Assembly (NCBI GenBank): GCA_016293155.1
Contig: JAEDEU010000001.1
Location: 11,628-75,627 of the forward strand
Direction of reading: 5' to 3'
Source: Clostridiaceae bacterium
GTDB lineage: Bacteria > Bacillota > Clostridia > Oscillospirales > Butyricicoccaceae
Length of the DNA: 64,000 bases
The stretch's first letter is position 1, and each line of letters begins with the position of its first letter. The position numbers and the translations under genes were made by a program. The notes beneath the pieces are model-generated. The model searched no databases. It was not told where the DNA came from and was given only the letters and a program-made list of their open reading frames with translations. Positions 53,026 through 60,896 of this stretch are shown piece by piece.

Positions 53026-53271
53026 CAGCAGACCGGCAATCAGCAGCAGCTCGGTATCCAGCGTGCCGTCGTTGTCCAGCAGCAGAAAGCACAGCACCGC
53101 GAGCAGCAGAAGAAGCTCTAACGAAATGCCGCTGCCGCCCTTGCCGAACAGATCAAACAGACCGGAAAGCCCAGACTTTCCGGTTTTTTGTTCCTCCGGA
53201 CAGGGGGGCTTTGGCGGCGGAGGAGGGCAGGGCGACTCCGGAGCGGATTTTTGCAGATAGCGATTGTACAT
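53008..53271 (-). CDS. Small proline-rich and leucine-rich membrane protein, unknown
   Basis: The 87-residue protein has a proline-rich, cysteine-containing N-terminus (SPCPPPPPKPPCPEEQ), a glycine-rich middle (GLFDLFGKGGSGI) and two hydrophobic segments (ELLLLLAVLCFLLL and ELLLIAGLLLLL) that could form a hairpin in the membrane. I do not recognise a named family, although similar leucine-rich tails occur in small proteins of spore-forming Clostridia. ATG 53271 has GAGGTGA upstream. It is the last of three same-strand genes and overlaps the rsmA end. Confidence 0.6.
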   Translation of the reverse strand: MYNRYLQKSAPESPCPPPPPKPPCPEEQKTGKSGLSGLFDLFGKGGSGISLELLLLLAVLCFLLLDNDGTLDTELLLIAGLLLLLGQ

Positions 53272-53291
53272 TCAGAATCACCTCATTGCAG

Positions 53292-53645
53292 TCAAAGCTC
53301 GCGCAGATTGATCTGCGTCATCGCGGCACGCGCCATGCGTGCCATGCCGAGCAGCCGGACGGCGTGATCGATCTCGCCGCAGGATTTTTGCGAGATAAAC
53401 GGCTTGATCGCGGTCAGCAGCCGGATGCGGTCGGAATCGCTGTCACAGTGGCTGCTCTGGGCGATGGTGGTCAGCATGGGCAGCAGCTTTCCGGTCAGCT
53501 CTGCGGCCGGATCGGGTGTGGACGGCTTGGCATTCGGCTCGGACTGCGGCTGCCCGAACATGCTGGAGGCGGTCTGCATAAGATTGGACAGTGCCTCGGG
53601 ATCGGACAGCAGGGAGGACAGGGCATCGGTATCCATCGCGGTCAC
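53292..53645 (-). CDS. Uncharacterised small protein
   Basis: This 117-residue protein has a low-complexity middle (QSEPNAKPSTPDPAAE) between two helical parts (LLSDPEALSNLMQTASSMFG and LLTAIKPFISQKSCGEIDHA). No signal peptide or membrane segment is evident. The GTG at 53645 overlaps the preceding gene's stop by 4 bp; an ATG at 53636 is an alternative. The family was not recognised, but the helical SDPEALSNLMQ-type segment resembles short motifs of the next gene (MEAIIRAMEQSDPN). Confidence 0.6.
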   Translation of the reverse strand: MTAMDTDALSSLLSDPEALSNLMQTASSMFGQPQSEPNAKPSTPDPAAELTGKLLPMLTTIAQSSHCDSDSDRIRLLTAIKPFISQKSCGEIDHAVRLLGMARMARAAMTQINLREL

Positions 53646-53917
53646 CGCAGCAGCCGTGCGATTTCAGCGGCGAGCTTTGCACCGTCCGGCGTGTTTAAAA
53701 TCCCCTGGATCAGCTGCTTTGCGCCGTCCGGATCGCCGGACTGCATCTTGCTTGCGGCGGCTGCGATCACCGAGCCGTAGCGGCGGGTGACATCCTGTGC
53801 GGTTTGACGTCCTTCCTGCGTGCCCATGGCGGAGCGGATTTTGCGTGCCGCCTCGCGGGTGTTCGGGTCGCTCTGCTCCATCGCGCGGATGATGGCTTCC
53901 ATGTCTTGTTGCTGCAT
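53642..53917 (-). CDS. Uncharacterised small helical protein
   Basis: This 91-residue protein is predicted wholly helical: MEAIIRAMEQSDPNTREAAR at the start and GAKQLIQGILNTPDGAKLAA near the end. ATG 53917 has GGAGG eight bases upstream; the open frame begins at a TTG two codons earlier. It is the first gene of the three-gene unit and overlaps the next by 4 bp. Function unknown. Confidence 0.6.
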   Translation of the reverse strand: MQQQDMEAIIRAMEQSDPNTREAARKIRSAMGTQEGRQTAQDVTRRYGSVIAAAASKMQSGDPDGAKQLIQGILNTPDGAKLAAEIARLLR

Positions 53918-54199
53918 AATCAATACCTCCGAATCGGGATGTAAAGGATGAAAAAACGGCGGTCTCAGCGCCGTGACGGACTGTTACAGTATATTCGTAC
54001 ACGGGGAAATTGTTCTTGCGCCGCGCAAAAAAATGACGGACGACCGGATGCATTTTCCGGTAAAGGCAAATGGCAGCGCCGTTTGTCGGATATGAATCAT
54101 AAGACAACCGTTTTCGTGCAAAAAAAGTTTGGAATATTCTCAATACTTTATAATTTTTTGATGAAAGCTCAGGATATTCGCGCAAAAGTAAATTGTTCT

Positions 54200-54228
54200 T
54201 TGACTTTTGCAGGAAAATGGTGTATATT
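54200..54228 (+). promoter_or_regulatory. Promoter of the phosphoesterase gene
   Basis: TTGACT and TATATT are separated by 17 bases. The gap 53918-54269 is otherwise without a visible gene. Confidence 0.6.
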
Positions 54229-54269
54229 TGTGATGGTATGATGAACCATGCGCAGAGGGAGGAGCCGCG

Positions 54270-54737
54270 ATGAAGGTTTTGGTTTTTTCGGACTCACACG
54301 GTCGTATGATAGAAATGCTCGCGGCGGTAGAAACGGAGCTGCCGGATCTGGTTCTGCACCTCGGCGATCATTTGGAGGATGCGCAGGAGCTGCACAGGAT
54401 GTGTCCGGAGATTCCGGTCATCGGTGTGCTCGGGAATAACGACTGGACGGACGGAAAAAACGAGGAGATCGTCACGGTGGAGGGCGTGCGTATTTTTATG
54501 ACGCACGGACACGCCTACCGGGTGCGCTCGACCACCTCGCGGATGCTGCTGGAAACCAAGCGCAGAGGCTGTCAGATCGGTCTGTTCGGTCATACACACG
54601 TTCCGTTCGAGCAGAGGTACGGGCACACGCTGATTGCCAATCCGGGCAGTATCAGTATGCCGTATCGCGGAGAGCCGTCCTACCTGCGGCTGACAATAGA
54701 GGACAAACAGTATTCGTATGAATTTGTTGAGGGATAA
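54270..54737 (+). CDS. Metallophosphoesterase, YfcE/YsnB-like
   Basis: The 155-residue protein has the calcineurin-like metal motifs VLVFSDSHGRMIEML, LHLGDHLEDAQELH, GVLGNNDW, FMTHGHAYRV and LFGHTHVPFEQ. Its size and motif set fit the YfcE/MJ0936 group of phosphodiesterases; the natural substrate is unknown. It is followed after 47 bases by coaX. Confidence 0.9.
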   Translation: MKVLVFSDSHGRMIEMLAAVETELPDLVLHLGDHLEDAQELHRMCPEIPVIGVLGNNDWTDGKNEEIVTVEGVRIFMTHGHAYRVRSTTSRMLLETKRRGCQIGLFGHTHVPFEQRYGHTLIANPGSISMPYRGEPSYLRLTIEDKQYSYEFVEG

Positions 54738-54784
54738 ATGCAAAAAAGGGGAGCTCCGCATGGGGATGCGGGGCAGGAACAATC

Positions 54785-55585
54785 ATGCTGTTAACAATTG
54801 ATGTAGGCAATACAAACACGGTGTTCGGTATTTACCGCGGCGAAAAGCTGCTGGGAAGCTTTCGCCTTTCCACCACGGCGGATCGTACCTCGGATGAGCT
54901 GGGAATGCAGATTCTGCAATACTACTCCTTCCGCGGACTCAAGCCGAGTGAAACCGATGCGGTCATTATCGCGTCGGTTGTCCCGCCGATCATGCACACG
55001 CTGGTCAATGCCATCCGTAAGTATATCGGCGTGATGCCGCTGGTGGTCGGCAAGGATGTGGACACCGGACTGGAAAACCGCTACGACAACCCGAAGGAGG
55101 TTGGCATCGACCGTCTGGTCAATGCAGTTTCCGCCGTGAAAAAGTACGGCACGCCGCTGATTATCATTGACATCGGTACGGCAACCACCTTTGACGTCAT
55201 CAGCAAGGACGGCGCGTACATGGGCGGAGCGATCTTCCCGGGCATCCGCGTTGCCATGGAGGCGCTGTTCATGAAGGCCTCCAAGCTGCCGCGCGTGGAC
55301 ATCGTTCGTCCGGAGCAGGCAATCGGCACGAGCACGGTAAAGAGTATGCAGTCGGGTGCGGTGCGCGGCTATGCCGGCGCAATCAACGGCATCGTGGAAG
55401 AAATGCTGCCGGAGATCGAGGATGCACAGAACTGTACGATTATCGCCACGGGCGGCATGGGCCGCATGATGGCGGAGTACTGCCCGATTATCAGCGAGGT
55501 AGATGCAAATCTGACGCTGGAGGGTCTGCGCATGATTTATGAAAACAACAAGCACAAGTTTGCACGATGCAGACATAAAAAGTAA
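54785..55585 (+). CDS. coaX: Type III pantothenate kinase
   Basis: The 266-residue enzyme phosphorylates pantothenate as the first step to coenzyme A. It has the ASKHA fold motifs LTIDVGNTNTVFGIYRGEKL, EVGIDRLVNAVSAVKKYG, IIDIGTATTFDVISKDGAYM and GGAIFPGIRVAMEAL. A K+-dependent type III enzyme is common in Clostridia. It is followed by a terminator. Confidence 0.96.
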   Translation: MLLTIDVGNTNTVFGIYRGEKLLGSFRLSTTADRTSDELGMQILQYYSFRGLKPSETDAVIIASVVPPIMHTLVNAIRKYIGVMPLVVGKDVDTGLENRYDNPKEVGIDRLVNAVSAVKKYGTPLIIIDIGTATTFDVISKDGAYMGGAIFPGIRVAMEALFMKASKLPRVDIVRPEQAIGTSTVKSMQSGAVRGYAGAINGIVEEMLPEIEDAQNCTIIATGGMGRMMAEYCPIISEVDANLTLEGLRMIYENNKHKFARCRHKK

Positions 55586-55601
55586 CAGCAGTCAAAATCG
55601 G

Positions 55602-55626
55602 AGGGCGGAGCGATTCCGCCCTTTTT
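55602..55626 (+). terminator. Terminator after coaX
   Basis: AGGGCGGA / TCCGCCCT with a five-base loop is followed by TTTT. Confidence 0.85.
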
Positions 55627-55652
55627 GTTATCTTGTTTGGAGGTGACCGGGA

Positions 55653-56453
55653 ATGAAGGTAATTGATGCGCACCTGCATTTTTCACAGGCGATTCCGGAA
55701 TTTGCGGAGCAGGCACAGGCGGTCGGGCATGAATACGCCGAGGAGCATCTGCGCGCGGAGTTTGCGCGGCTGGGCATCGAATGCGGTGTCGTAATGGGAA
55801 ACGGCGGATTGCGTCTGGAGGAGCACGAATATCCGGATTTTCTGCGCTACTGCATCGGTCTGGACAGCAATGGCGAGTCGCCGGAGGAGATTTTGCCGGA
55901 GCAGCTGGAAGCGCACCTCAAACGTCCGCAGTGCGTAGGGATAAAGCTGTATCCGGGCTATTGCCATCATTATGTCAGCGACCCGATGTATGCGCCTGTT
56001 TACGAGCTGGCACAGCAGTACGATAAGCCCGTGGCGATTCACACCGGCTCCACGGCGGGCGGCATGGGGCGGCTGAAGTACAGCCATCCGCTGACGGTGG
56101 ATGATGCGGCATCCGAGTTTCCGGGTGTCCGGTTTGTGCTGTGCCACTTTGGAAATCCGTGGGTGCAGGATGCGGCGGCAGTGATGGAGAAAAACGCAAA
56201 TGTGTTTGCCGACCTGTCCGGACTGCTTGAGGGGCACACGGATGTCGAGGCGCTGTTCCGTCAGGAAACGGATTATCTGAATTATGTGCGCCTGTGGATG
56301 GGCTACGCCGGCGGCTGGGAGAGGCTGATGTACGGTACGGATTTCCCGCTGGTCAATCTGGAGGAATACCTGACCTTTGTACAGCGGCTCGTGCCGGAGC
56401 GGTATCATGAGGCGGTGTTCCGCGATACCGCCCGCGCAGTCTACGGACTCTGA
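55653..56453 (+). CDS. Amidohydrolase-family (Amidohydro_2/TIM-barrel) protein
   Basis: The 266-residue TIM-barrel protein starts MKVIDAHLHFS, the metal HxH motif, and continues with KLYPGYCHHYVSDPMYAPVY, KPVAIHTGSTAGG, FVLCHFGNPWVQDAAAVMEK and LMYGTDFPLVNLEEYL, where the last Asp is the catalytic aspartate. This is the Amidohydro_2 group, including decarboxylases and hydrolases; the substrate is unknown. It is bracketed by terminators. Confidence 0.85.
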   Translation: MKVIDAHLHFSQAIPEFAEQAQAVGHEYAEEHLRAEFARLGIECGVVMGNGGLRLEEHEYPDFLRYCIGLDSNGESPEEILPEQLEAHLKRPQCVGIKLYPGYCHHYVSDPMYAPVYELAQQYDKPVAIHTGSTAGGMGRLKYSHPLTVDDAASEFPGVRFVLCHFGNPWVQDAAAVMEKNANVFADLSGLLEGHTDVEALFRQETDYLNYVRLWMGYAGGWERLMYGTDFPLVNLEEYLTFVQRLVPERYHEAVFRDTARAVYGL

Positions 56454-56481
56454 AAGCGGCACAGAAAATAGAAAACAGCAA

Positions 56482-56513
56482 AGCTGCCGCAAACGAACTG
56501 CGGCAGCTGTTTT
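56482..56513 (+). terminator. Terminator after the amidohydrolase
   Basis: AGCTGCCGCA / TGCGGCAGCT form a 10-bp stem with a seven-base loop and a T tract. It may also serve the convergent spoIVA. Confidence 0.88.
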
Positions 56514-56525
56514 TGCGTTGTTTTG

Positions 56526-58004
56526 CTAGAGAATGATACAGATCAGACCGCCCGAGCCCTCGTTGATGATGCGCTGAAGCGTTTCCTGCAGCTTTCCCCG
56601 CGCGTCCTCCGGCATGTGCATCAGCTTGGAGGTCAGCCCCTCGCTGACCAGCTCTCCCATGGATTTGCCAAAAATATTGCTCTCCCAGATGCGTCCCGGC
56701 TCGCTGTCGAAGCCATCCAGCAGGGAGCGCACCATTTCCTCGGACTGCTTTTCCGAGCCGACAATCGGGGAGATTTCGGTCTGAATGTCCGCGCGGATCA
56801 TGTGGATGGACGGGGCGGAGGCGCGCAGCTTGATGCCGAAGCGCCCGCCCTGACGGACAATCTCCGGCTCCTCCAGCGTCAGCTCGTCGCGCGTGGGCAT
56901 GACGATGCCGTAGCCGGTCTGCCGCACCTGCTCGAGTGCGCCGTTGAAGCGGGCAAATTCCTTCTCGATCTTTGCCAGCCGCGCAAGCATCGGAATCAGA
57001 TCCGCCTCACTCTTGATGTCCAGACCGGACTGCTCGCCGGCAATCTGGTAAAAAATCTCGTTCGGGATGTCCATATCAATGCGGACATTGCCCGTGCCGA
57101 GCGCCATTTTGCCGACCCGCGAGGAGGAGATATACTCCGTCTCCCCAAGCGCCTGCGCACAGGCGGAGAGGTCGCGCATTTTGTGTACGGTTTCCGCGTG
57201 ATGTAGGATGCTTTCATAGACGGTCTCCTTGACCTTGTGGCCGGCGGGCAGGGTGGATACCCATGCAGGAAGGCGGACTCCGATCTCACGGACGGGGAAT
57301 TCATACAGCACGGAGCGCAGGACGTTGGAAAGATCCGCCTCGGTCAGCTCCAGACAGTTGACCGTCAGACAGGTCACGCCATAGGTGTCCGCGATTTCCT
57401 GACGGATGCGCTGCGCTTCCTCGCTGTCTGGATTGCGTGAATTGACCAGTACCAGAAACGGTTTGTTCAGCTCGCTCAGCTCGCGGATGACACGTTCCTC
57501 CGCATCCAGATAGCTCTCGCGCGGGATGTCCGTGATCGTACCGTCTGTGGTCACGACCAGACCGATGGTGGAGTGATCCGCAATCACCTTGCGTGTGCCG
57601 AGCTCCGCCGCGTCCGCGACCGACATCGGCTCATCGCTCCACGGCGTGGACACCATGCGCGGCTCATCCTCCTCCATATGACCGAGTGCGCCGTCCACCA
57701 GATAGCCCACGCAGTCCACCAGCCGCACCTTGCACACGGCATCCCCGCCGAGCGAGATTTCCGCCGCCTGCTCCGGTACAAACTTCGGCTCTGCGGTCAT
57801 GATGGTTTTGCCGGAGCCGGACTGCGGCAGCTCATCCTTGGCGCGCTCGCGGCGGTAGACATTGTCAATCGCGGGAATGACCAGCGATTCCATGAACCGC
57901 TTGATGAAGGTGGACTTGCCCGTGCGCACGGGCCCCACCACACCGATGTAGATCGTACCGCCCGTCCGGCGGCTGATGTCCTCATAGATTTCACGATGTT
58001 CCAT
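56526..58004 (-). CDS. spoIVA: Stage IV sporulation protein A
   Basis: SpoIVA is the ATPase that polymerises on the forespore surface and forms the basement layer of the spore coat. The 492 residues match the family. The Walker A motif is IGVVGPVRTGKSTFIKRFME near the N-terminus, followed by DELPQSGSGKTIMTAEPKFV and a TRAFAC-like VRLVDCVGYLVDGALGHME. The C-terminus ends GGLICIIL, close to the usual SpoIVA end. It follows the DUF3794-LysM gene after 30 bases. SpoVM, its membrane anchor, is encoded about 1.8 kb away on the other strand. Confidence 0.96.
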   Translation of the reverse strand: MEHREIYEDISRRTGGTIYIGVVGPVRTGKSTFIKRFMESLVIPAIDNVYRRERAKDELPQSGSGKTIMTAEPKFVPEQAAEISLGGDAVCKVRLVDCVGYLVDGALGHMEEDEPRMVSTPWSDEPMSVADAAELGTRKVIADHSTIGLVVTTDGTITDIPRESYLDAEERVIRELSELNKPFLVLVNSRNPDSEEAQRIRQEIADTYGVTCLTVNCLELTEADLSNVLRSVLYEFPVREIGVRLPAWVSTLPAGHKVKETVYESILHHAETVHKMRDLSACAQALGETEYISSSRVGKMALGTGNVRIDMDIPNEIFYQIAGEQSGLDIKSEADLIPMLARLAKIEKEFARFNGALEQVRQTGYGIVMPTRDELTLEEPEIVRQGGRFGIKLRASAPSIHMIRADIQTEISPIVGSEKQSEEMVRSLLDGFDSEPGRIWESNIFGKSMGELVSEGLTSKLMHMPEDARGKLQETLQRIINEGSGGLICIIL

Positions 58005-58034
58005 AATTACCTCCTGTCAGAAACCGGGGTTTGC

Positions 58035-59531
58035 TCACCGCATCGGAATCAGCAGCATCTGACCGCGCGCGCTCAGGCAGTCGGTGCCAATGTGGTTTGC
58101 CTGCCGGATTGCCTCCACCGTGGTGCGGTAGCATTTTGCAATGTCCCACAGACGCTCCTCGGCATCCACATACCGCAGGATGAGGGAGACCGCATCCCGG
58201 TCATCCGTGTCCGCCGGATCGTCCAGCACGGTCAGCTCGGTCAGATCGCTCAGATGCACCGGCTCCTCGCTCAGCATACTGCACCGTCCGCTGATGGACA
58301 GCACGACGGAATCCTCTCCGCTGATCGTCGCCGAGGCGCGGGTGAGCAGTCCGGTCAAATGGACTGAGCCGATGCCGTCCGGAAGCGTCAGCGGCATACT
58401 TACCGCGCGGTGAATGGTATAGTACTGGTCATCATCCGAGCGGTAGACGATGGCGCACATCAGGCGGAGCGCCGTCCGCCCCGGATCGCTGAGCAGACAG
58501 TCCAGAGAAACCGTGATGTCCGCAACCGAGGTGATCTTCATGCCCGCCGGCACGGTTTCGGACGCTTCGCAGGACAGATCGGACAGGGGATGTCCGGAGG
58601 TCAGCTCCAGCGGGCGCACTTCTGTGCGGAGCGGGTGGTCAAGATGATAGACATCCGCAATCGAGGTCACCGAGCGCGTTTCATACGCGGTCAGCAGGGC
58701 ATAGCAGCCGATTCCGACGGTCAGAGTGCCCGTGTCATCCAGCTCGCAGTCCAGATGCCGGATGCAGAAGCATACGCCGATCTGCTGACCCTCGCTGAAA
58801 TCCGAGGCATCAAAAATCTGGGTGAACGGCACCACGGTGTCCACCGGTCTGAGCTCGCCCTCGTGCGTGATGGCGAGATTGCGCAGGACAGCCTCGCCGC
58901 GCAGGACGGCTTTTCCGTTCGTCAGCCGGCATTCGCTCAGGCGCAGATCGCCGCGCGGCGCGGTCAGTGCGGTATACTGCTCGCTGTTCGGCAGCTCGAT
59001 ATCCTCCATGATGGTAAACTCCCGCCGCAGGACGGCAACCGGCAGCGTAACCGTGCGGTCAGCCGTCAGGATTTCCAGCCGGTTTTCGCTGTCCTCGACC
59101 GAGGAGGTGATCTGCTCCTCGGCGGATTCAAACGCGCGGCAGGAGACTGAGAGGACGGCGGTGACGGCGAGCTTTCGGGAATTGACAATCCGCGCATCCG
59201 CACTGACCACACGGCAGGTGACAAAGGTGAGCGTCTGCTCGGTAATGCCGCGGCACTCCTCAATGTGTGCGAAGCTGACCGGAATTTCCAGCTTTTTCAG
59301 CTCGGTACTGTCCTCGGGAACATACAGTACGGTCATGCGGACAGAGCCGGAGACCAGCAGGCGTCCGGCCTGGGGAGAGTCGTCCTTGACCTGTGCGCTG
59401 CCGTAGACGGCGGCAATGCGTCCGATATCGGGAAACGTGTCCGGTACGATGGCATCCGTGGTTTCTTCGTAATTTTTTGCGGAATCCAGCATGATCCGCA
59501 TTGTTTTCAGTGTGCTTTTAATCAATTCCAT
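58035..59531 (-). CDS. DUF3794 and LysM domain spore-associated protein
   Basis: The 498-residue protein has repeated DUF3794 domains (one begins ETTDAIVPDTFPDIGRIAAV; later units around residues 170-300 and 320-430) and a C-terminal LysM-like peptidoglycan-binding motif (ILRYVDAEERLWDIAKCYRT, then IRQANHIGTDCLSARGQMLL). Such proteins occur with sporulation genes, for example in spore coat or cortex assembly. It is upstream of spoIVA on the same strand, probably one transcription unit. No signal peptide is evident, consistent with a mother-cell-side protein. Confidence 0.88.
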   Translation of the reverse strand: MELIKSTLKTMRIMLDSAKNYEETTDAIVPDTFPDIGRIAAVYGSAQVKDDSPQAGRLLVSGSVRMTVLYVPEDSTELKKLEIPVSFAHIEECRGITEQTLTFVTCRVVSADARIVNSRKLAVTAVLSVSCRAFESAEEQITSSVEDSENRLEILTADRTVTLPVAVLRREFTIMEDIELPNSEQYTALTAPRGDLRLSECRLTNGKAVLRGEAVLRNLAITHEGELRPVDTVVPFTQIFDASDFSEGQQIGVCFCIRHLDCELDDTGTLTVGIGCYALLTAYETRSVTSIADVYHLDHPLRTEVRPLELTSGHPLSDLSCEASETVPAGMKITSVADITVSLDCLLSDPGRTALRLMCAIVYRSDDDQYYTIHRAVSMPLTLPDGIGSVHLTGLLTRASATISGEDSVVLSISGRCSMLSEEPVHLSDLTELTVLDDPADTDDRDAVSLILRYVDAEERLWDIAKCYRTTVEAIRQANHIGTDCLSARGQMLLIPMR

Positions 59532-59680
59532 ACATCTTCCTCCTTGTGCGGATATCTGAAAACAGAATATGCCCGTTCGGCGGAGAATAGAACCGCGCAG
59601 ATGCAGAGAAACCAGGTATGTAAAAACACAGGAACCTCCCGACCGCGGCAGGGATATACTGGTAGCAAGAGGTGAGAAGG

Positions 59681-59821
59681 ATGCGGTGTTCGTTTATTGG
59701 GATCGCAGCGGCATCCTTGGGCGTGGGGATACTGATAGCCTGCATCCTGCCGCAGGCTGTACTGATTGTTCTCACCGCGGTTATCATCATTGCCGCAAGC
59801 CTTGCGGCGATGTGCCGATAG
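59681..59821 (+). CDS. 46-residue membrane protein upstream of spoVM
   Basis: An open frame from ATG 59681, behind AGAGGTGAGAAGG, encodes a short protein with two hydrophobic stretches (FIGIAAASLGVGILIACILP and VLIVLTAVIIIAASLAAM) ending CR. A GTG three codons earlier is an alternative start. It is 16 bases before spoVM on the same strand. I do not recognise its family; its position suggests a sporulation membrane role, which is inference. Confidence 0.55.
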   Translation: MRCSFIGIAAASLGVGILIACILPQAVLIVLTAVIIIAASLAAMCR

Positions 59822-59837
59822 AAGGAGGCGTGCTGTC

Positions 59838-59921
59838 ATGAAGGTCATCGTCTGGAAAAGCCCAAAGCTGCTTGCCGGGATTCTGCGGCGGATCTATCAT
59901 ATCGAAAAGCCGAAGGCATAA
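59838..59921 (+). CDS. spoVM: Stage V sporulation protein M (SpoVM)
   Basis: The frame encodes 27 residues from ATG 59838, behind GAAGGAGG. The N-terminal half reads MKVIVWKSPKLLAGILRR. It shares with Bacillus subtilis SpoVM (26 residues) Met1-Lys2, Lys7, Pro9, Lys10, Leu12, Gly14, Ile15 and Arg17 at identical positions, including the Pro9 needed for curvature sensing. SpoVM is an amphipathic peptide that sits on the convex forespore membrane and recruits SpoIVA, which is encoded nearby. The gene is too short for ordinary gene-calling thresholds. Confidence 0.88.
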   Translation: MKVIVWKSPKLLAGILRRIYHIEKPKA

Positions 59922-59934
59922 CGGTATGACGGCA

Positions 59935-59964
59935 TTGTGCGCGGGCGGGTGGTCGTGGTATAAT
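59935..59964 (+). promoter_or_regulatory. Promoter of rlmA
   Basis: TTGTGC and a perfect TATAAT are separated by 18 bases, 42 bases before the start codon. Confidence 0.6.
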
Positions 59965-60006
59965 AGATTTAACTTTGAAATTTTACAATCCTGGGAGGAA
60001 TCTGCC

Positions 60007-60837
60007 ATGCTCATCTGTCCGCATTGCGCGCAGCCGCTGGTGCGCGGGACGCATACGCTGAAATGCGCGTCCGGACACAGCTTTGATATCGCGTCTTCGG
60101 GGTACTGCAATCTGCTGACCGGCTCCCGTCCGGGCGAGAAAACCGGAGACAGCAAGGAAATGGTGCTCGCGCGCCGCACCTTTTTGGACAGCGGCGCCTA
60201 TCAGCCGCTGCGGGATGCGGTGTGCAGCCGCGCGCAGGAGCTTGCGCCGCAGGACTGCGCACGGGTTCTGGATGCAGGCTGCGGAGAGGGATACTATACC
60301 CGCGCGGTGGCGCAGACGCTTGCGGATTCCGGACGCAGGCTGACCATGATCGGCGCGGATATCTCCAAATCTGCCACGCAGTACGCCGCAAAGCGGGACA
60401 AGCTGACCGATTATATCACGGCAAGCACCTATCATATGCCGATTGCGGATCACAGTGCGGACCTGATCCTGTCCCTGTTTGCGCCGGCGCCCGCGCAGGA
60501 GCTGGCACGGATGCTGGCAGAGGGCGGAGCGGTGCTTCAGGTGGTTCCGGGTGCGGAGCACCTGTGGGAGCTCAAGCAGGCGGTATATGATACGCCGTAC
60601 CGCAATCGGGAGGACAAGCACACGCTGGAGGGCTTTGCGCTGACCGACCGGCGCAAGCTGACGTATTTGAAAAAAATCTGCGGAACAGAGCAGATTCGTG
60701 CGCTGTTTTCCATGACACCCTATGCCCACCGCACGCCCAGAGCGGGGCTGGAACGCCTGAATGCACTGGAAGAGATTACGGTTACGCTGTCCTTTGTACT
60801 GCTGACCTTTGAAAAAAAGAAGAATTCCGGGGAATAG
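60007..60837 (+). CDS. rlmA: 23S rRNA (guanine-N1)-methyltransferase, RlmA family
   Basis: The 276-residue enzyme has an N-terminal zinc ribbon with Cys4, Cys7, Cys20 and His24 (CPHC, then CASGH) and a class I SAM methyltransferase domain with VLDAGCGEGYYTRAVAQ. It is the RlmA(I)/RlmA(II) type, modifying G745 or G748 of 23S rRNA; which base cannot be read. ATG 60007 follows GGGAGG; the open frame extends 45 codons upstream through the promoter and is not used. Confidence 0.9.
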   Translation: MLICPHCAQPLVRGTHTLKCASGHSFDIASSGYCNLLTGSRPGEKTGDSKEMVLARRTFLDSGAYQPLRDAVCSRAQELAPQDCARVLDAGCGEGYYTRAVAQTLADSGRRLTMIGADISKSATQYAAKRDKLTDYITASTYHMPIADHSADLILSLFAPAPAQELARMLAEGGAVLQVVPGAEHLWELKQAVYDTPYRNREDKHTLEGFALTDRRKLTYLKKICGTEQIRALFSMTPYAHRTPRAGLERLNALEEITVTLSFVLLTFEKKKNSGE

Positions 60838-60840
60838 GGA

Positions 60841-60870
60841 TTGTTACACAGGAGAAACATATGGTATACT
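60841..60870 (+). promoter_or_regulatory. Possible promoter of the YihY gene
   Basis: TTGTTA and TATACT are separated by 18 bases, 26 bases before the TTG start. Confidence 0.5.
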
Positions 60871-60896
60871 GTAATTGATCGAAAGGGGGAGAATGC

